A stretch of DNA of 64,000 nt, from contig CBDDED010000003.1 of NCBI GenBank assembly GCA_965226825.1, positions 2,666,001 through 2,730,000 of the forward strand, in the 5' to 3' direction. The notes under the pieces were generated by a model, which was not told the DNA's origin, made no database searches, and saw nothing but the letters and a program-made list of their open reading frames with translations. The stretch comes from Io17-Chloro-G2 sp965226825. Lineage in GTDB: Bacteria; Chloroflexota; Dehalococcoidia; Lucifugimonadales; UBA3495. A program made the translations under genes and the position numbers. This document shows positions 61,764-64,000 of this stretch, piece by piece. Positions within the stretch are counted from its first letter, which is position 1. The number at the start of each line of letters is the position of its first letter.

Positions 61764-61927
61764 AGAAAATTGCGCTACTTCAAACACAAACTCAACGGGG
61801 CAGCTCTGACAACAGTCGGCGCACAGGGTGAAAAATGCGGAGTCCGTCTTCGCACCCTGGGAGTTTACCTAGCACACCCAGCGTGAAAACCCCAAAAAGC
61901 GCGCTAAGATGAGTGGCGCAACTTTCT
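61764..61927 (+). repeat. Structured 164 bp element A with terminal inverted repeats
   Basis: The left end AGAAAATTGCGCTACT and right end AGTGGCGCAACTTTCT are inverted copies with two mismatches. Inside, CAGGGTG (61824) pairs with CACCCTG (61853-61859), with an inner CGG/CCG. The element ends 73 bp before the gene at 62001. Element B at 62683 has the same ends and layout with a different inner sequence. Confidence 0.7.
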
Positions 61928-62000
61928 AAACACCGGCGGCGTCCTGGTGACGCCCGCCGCCGCCAAGGGTAGAATATGAGCCTGGAGCAAAGAATTGACC

Positions 62001-62678
62001 ATGACCAGCATCAACGACATAGCGGACCTGGTGCAGATCCTGCAGGACCACCCGGAGTGGCGAAACACCGTTCGGGGCCTGATTGTGGGAGAGGAACTCG
62101 CCAACATGCCCAACGAAGTTGCCATCTTCGTGAAGGCCACGAACGAGAACTTCAACCTCGTACACCAGCGACTTGAAAAACTCGAGACAAACGTCAGCAC
62201 CTTCAAGGAAGACGTAAGCCGAATGCACGCGACCCTCACCCGAATGCACGCGACCCTCACCAGACTCATAGGTGAGGACTACGAATCCCACGTCGCCACG
62301 TACGTCCACAGATTCCTCCGCCGGAGCTTGGGCATAAACGCCAGCGTGTTTTCCACCCAGCGCGACAAGTCGGCTCTCACTGGGCTCCTCGACGAAGCAG
62401 AAAAGCAAGGAGTCATCAAGGCCGAAGAGACGGACGAACTGGACAAAGCAGACCTGATCCTCACCACCGACGGCCCCACAGATTACATCTTGGCCGAAGT
62501 CTCAATCACCATTCAGCAGGACGACATCAACCGCGCTGCAGAGCGGGCCAGACTGTTCGCCAAGGCCACCGCAAGGACCGTCACCCCGTTCGCCATCGGC
62601 GCGGGGGAGGACACGGACCTCCGGAGGGAACACGTCCAAATTATCCTCATACCCGAGCCCCCGTCTCCCTCAACGTAG
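62001..62678 (+). CDS. Coiled-coil protein with PD-(D/E)XK-like C-terminal domain, paralogue 1
   Basis: The start is ATG 62001 by alignment with the paralogue; the TTG at 61995 has GGAG at seven bases and is an alternative. The 225-residue protein has a helical N-terminus (INDIADLVQILQDHPEWRNT), a coiled coil (~48-90) with an internal duplication RMHATLT-RMHATLT, then a nuclease-like fold. The latter has GEDYESHV (leading Glu), ADLILTTDG (Asp151) and ILAEVSITIQQDDINRA, where the usual E-x-K is E-x-S (Glu166, Ser168). The replaced Lys makes catalysis uncertain. Codons are A/C-rich. It lies directly downstream of structured element A. Confidence 0.65.
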   Translation: MTSINDIADLVQILQDHPEWRNTVRGLIVGEELANMPNEVAIFVKATNENFNLVHQRLEKLETNVSTFKEDVSRMHATLTRMHATLTRLIGEDYESHVATYVHRFLRRSLGINASVFSTQRDKSALTGLLDEAEKQGVIKAEETDELDKADLILTTDGPTDYILAEVSITIQQDDINRAAERARLFAKATARTVTPFAIGAGEDTDLRREHVQIILIPEPPSPST

Positions 62679-62682
62679 AACG

Positions 62683-62850
62683 AGAAAATTACGATACTCC
62701 AAAGCCAACCTTAAAAGGTCAAACGCCCCAAAAATAACCTCGGCTGCGGGTGAGAATAGCAGGGTCCACCCCTGTTCCCGCGGAGTTCACCAACACATGC
62801 CCAATGTGGTAACTCTGAAAAGCGCACTCAAATGAGTAGCGCAATTTTCT
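62683..62850 (+). repeat. Structured 168 bp element B with terminal inverted repeats
   Basis: The left end AGAAAATTACGATACTC and right end GAGTAGCGCAATTTTCT are inverted copies with two mismatches. The inner hairpin is two-tiered: GCGGG (62746) with CCCGC (62777-62781), and CAGGG (62760) with CCCTG (62770-62774). Element A has the same two-tier plan built from different bases. It begins 5 bp after the stop of paralogue 1 and precedes paralogue 2. Confidence 0.7.
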
Positions 62851-62987
62851 CGAACAGCCCCAGGACCCTTTTCTTTTCCGACTCAAAACCAAGCTTCTAA
62901 GTCAGCGCATCGAACGAGCCCGAGGCGTTTCATATCCTGATTGTTTAGGATGGACGGTCAGGAGACGTGCATTGAATCCGGCTAAGA

Positions 62988-62993
62988 TATAAT
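62988..62993 (+). promoter_or_regulatory. -10 box for a leaderless start of paralogue 2
   Basis: TATAAT lies six bases before the ATG at 63000. No Shine-Dalgarno sequence is present, so the transcript would start at or next to the ATG. No good -35 box is seen at 17 bp. Confidence 0.45.
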
Positions 62994-62999
62994 CCACAA

Positions 63000-63659
63000 A
63001 TGACCACCATAAACACAATCGAAGATCTGGCGCGCATCCTGCGGGACCAACCAACTTGGGCCGAGGCACTCCGAGCCCTCCTCCTCACCCAGGACCTGCT
63101 GGACCTGCCGGGCCGGTTCGACCGATTTGTCCAAGCACAACAAGAGTCCAACTCAGCTCAGAGGGAAGCCAACGAAGCACAGCAAGAGTTCAACCGGACG
63201 ACCGATCAGCGCCTGAACGCCATCGAAGGACAACTCGGGAACCTGGAGGGCGGGGAGTACGAACGAAACGTCCGCAACAAGGCCCTGGCCCGCTGCATGA
63301 TCACCCTGGGCTTCCAGGGAGCATACGTTGCCCTCGCCCAGACCAGCCCCGCCGACCCCAGGCTGACCAGCGCCATCGCGCAAGCCGTTCAGAATGGCAG
63401 AATCACACCAGACCGATTTGGAGAGCTCTTCGAAGCCGACCTCATAATCACCGCAGACGATAACCGGCACGCCGTAATCGAAGTCTCGATAACGGCGGAC
63501 CAGGACGACATAGACCGGGCGAAAAACCGGGCCGGCATACTCTCGGCCATCACCGGCGGGACAGTCACCCCGGTCGTCATCACATCGAGATTGAACCCGG
63601 CCCAAGTGGCCCAGGCGGAAGCGGCGGGAGTGACCACTTTCGTCATGGCGTATCCCTGA
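63000..63659 (+). CDS. Coiled-coil protein with PD-(D/E)XK-like C-terminal domain, paralogue 2
   Basis: This 219-residue protein is built like its neighbour at 62001: MTTINTIEDLARILRDQPTW (compare MTSINDIADLVQILQDHPEW), a Gln/Asn-rich coiled coil (~40-80), GGEYERNV, ADLIITADD (Asp147) and AVIEVSITADQDDIDRAKNR, with Glu161 and Ser163 in the E-x-S position. It ends with TPVVITSRLNPAQV. Overall identity is modest, so the duplication is old, yet the D...ExS motif and the DDIxRA helix are kept. It appears to be leaderless. It could be an inactive nuclease acting as a binding protein, or a variant active site. Confidence 0.65.
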   Translation: MTTINTIEDLARILRDQPTWAEALRALLLTQDLLDLPGRFDRFVQAQQESNSAQREANEAQQEFNRTTDQRLNAIEGQLGNLEGGEYERNVRNKALARCMITLGFQGAYVALAQTSPADPRLTSAIAQAVQNGRITPDRFGELFEADLIITADDNRHAVIEVSITADQDDIDRAKNRAGILSAITGGTVTPVVITSRLNPAQVAQAEAAGVTTFVMAYP

Positions 63660-63760
63660 ACCAGTCCAGGACCCTCTTCACTACTTCCCTGGTGCCACGA
63701 TGGCATCGGGGTTTGGGCTAATCCCCAGCAATTGATCACACCCGATTCGGAGGAGAAGAG

Positions 63761-63961
63761 ATGGACATCTACCAGTTGGACCACATTCTTCACGAACCCG
63801 AGGAGAGCGAAGGCTGGATATACCTGGCAGAGATCCCAACCCTATCACAGTCCCGACAAACCCTAAAATCCCCGGGGGCAGGAAACGCTGATGCCCAGGG
63901 TCACCGGGAGAACCACAGCCACACACATCAAACGCTCAAGTACATGGAGACGAACAAATGA
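63761..63961 (+). CDS. HicB-like antitoxin-type small protein, possibly degraded
   Basis: AGGAG stands five bases before the ATG. The first ~30 residues (YQLDHILHEPEESEGWIYLA, EIPTL) resemble the HicB start, where a Tyr/Leu strand precedes AEIPxLPG. Then the sequence departs (SQSRQTLKSPGAGN), and a late HQTLKYMETNK resembles the HicB helix. The expected LPGCxAxGxT is not readable, so the middle may be altered. Its TGA overlaps the next ATG as ATGA. Confidence 0.4.
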   Translation: MDIYQLDHILHEPEESEGWIYLAEIPTLSQSRQTLKSPGAGNADAQGHRENHSHTHQTLKYMETNK

Positions 63962-64000
63962 CCGAGAGACAAGAGAACTTCCATCAGGAACAAGCCAAAA
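63958..64000 (+). CDS. Start of a coupled downstream gene, cut by the window edge
   Basis: The ATG at 63958 overlaps the stop of the HicB-like gene (ATGA). The first 14 codons read MTERQENFHQEQAK, polar and probably helical. Nothing more can be said about its product; the overlap implies translation coupled to the previous gene. Confidence 0.4.
   Translation, partial: MTERQENFHQEQAK

Noticed and set aside
61558..61809. 83-codon plus-strand ORF rich in Thr/Pro/Asn before element A
   Set aside because: No ribosome site, low complexity, and its end runs into the left inverted repeat of element A; I could not support it as a gene or as an integron attachment site.

Overview
The window is about 60 % GC, bacterial, and most consistent with a Chloroflexota genome of the SAR202/Dehalococcoidia type. 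This is inference from gene content: many lipoproteins and secreted proteins with Pro/Thr-rich linkers, TTG and GTG starts, large Calx-beta/Ig-like repeat surface proteins, two DUF5679 zinc-ribbon genes, and catabolic genes typical of that group (luciferase-like monooxygenase, phosphotriesterase-family lactonase/hydrolase, MpaB-like oxygenase, NIPSNAP). There is no rRNA gene, and the only tRNA signal is a broken tRNA-Thr.

Bases 1-17,950 are ordinary catabolic chromosome: a partial amidohydrolase, a duplicated NIPSNAP protein, a beta-propeller lactonase, a PAS-LuxR regulator, an ABC solute-binding lipoprotein, two alpha/beta hydrolases, a DUF1330 protein, a TPP-dependent decarboxylase/synthase, a HELAH zinc-protease lipoprotein, a phosphotriesterase-family hydrolase and a flavin-dependent monooxygenase. 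Together they look like scattered enzymes for breaking down lactones, esters and keto acids, each with its own ribosome site rather than one long operon.

From about 18,040 the character changes. A tRNA-Thr(CGU) gene stops after its anticodon arm, and the next 20 kb is accessory DNA: decayed IS630, IS21 and IS3 elements, a HTH protein, a ParB/MT-A70 methyltransferase fusion, two small membrane proteins, two tandem free-standing intein-like (Hint) proteins, a frameshifted coiled-coil gene, a CPBP membrane protease between two related hairpin repeats, duplicated DUF5679 cassettes and orphan lipoproteins.

Bases 37,700-59,070 form a cell-surface region. A fused sensor kinase/receiver/winged-helix protein is divergent from a tandem Ig-like repeat protein; then come two double-Cache lipoproteins that share a near-identical internal block, a cadherin-like protein, an MMPL exporter and an MpaB-like oxygenase. 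The first part of the kinase and its upstream region is repeated at 52.3-53.4 kb, again divergent from a giant Calx-beta surface protein, but this kinase copy is cut off at an IS21-family end.

Bases 59,070-64,000 hold two recombinase remnants, a zinc-ribbon/PD-(D/E)XK/HRDC protein, and a cassette in which two related 164-168 bp structured elements each precede a paralogous coiled-coil protein with a nuclease-like motif. A HicB-like pair starts at the right edge. The two most promising undescribed items are this structured-repeat cassette and the tandem Hint proteins.
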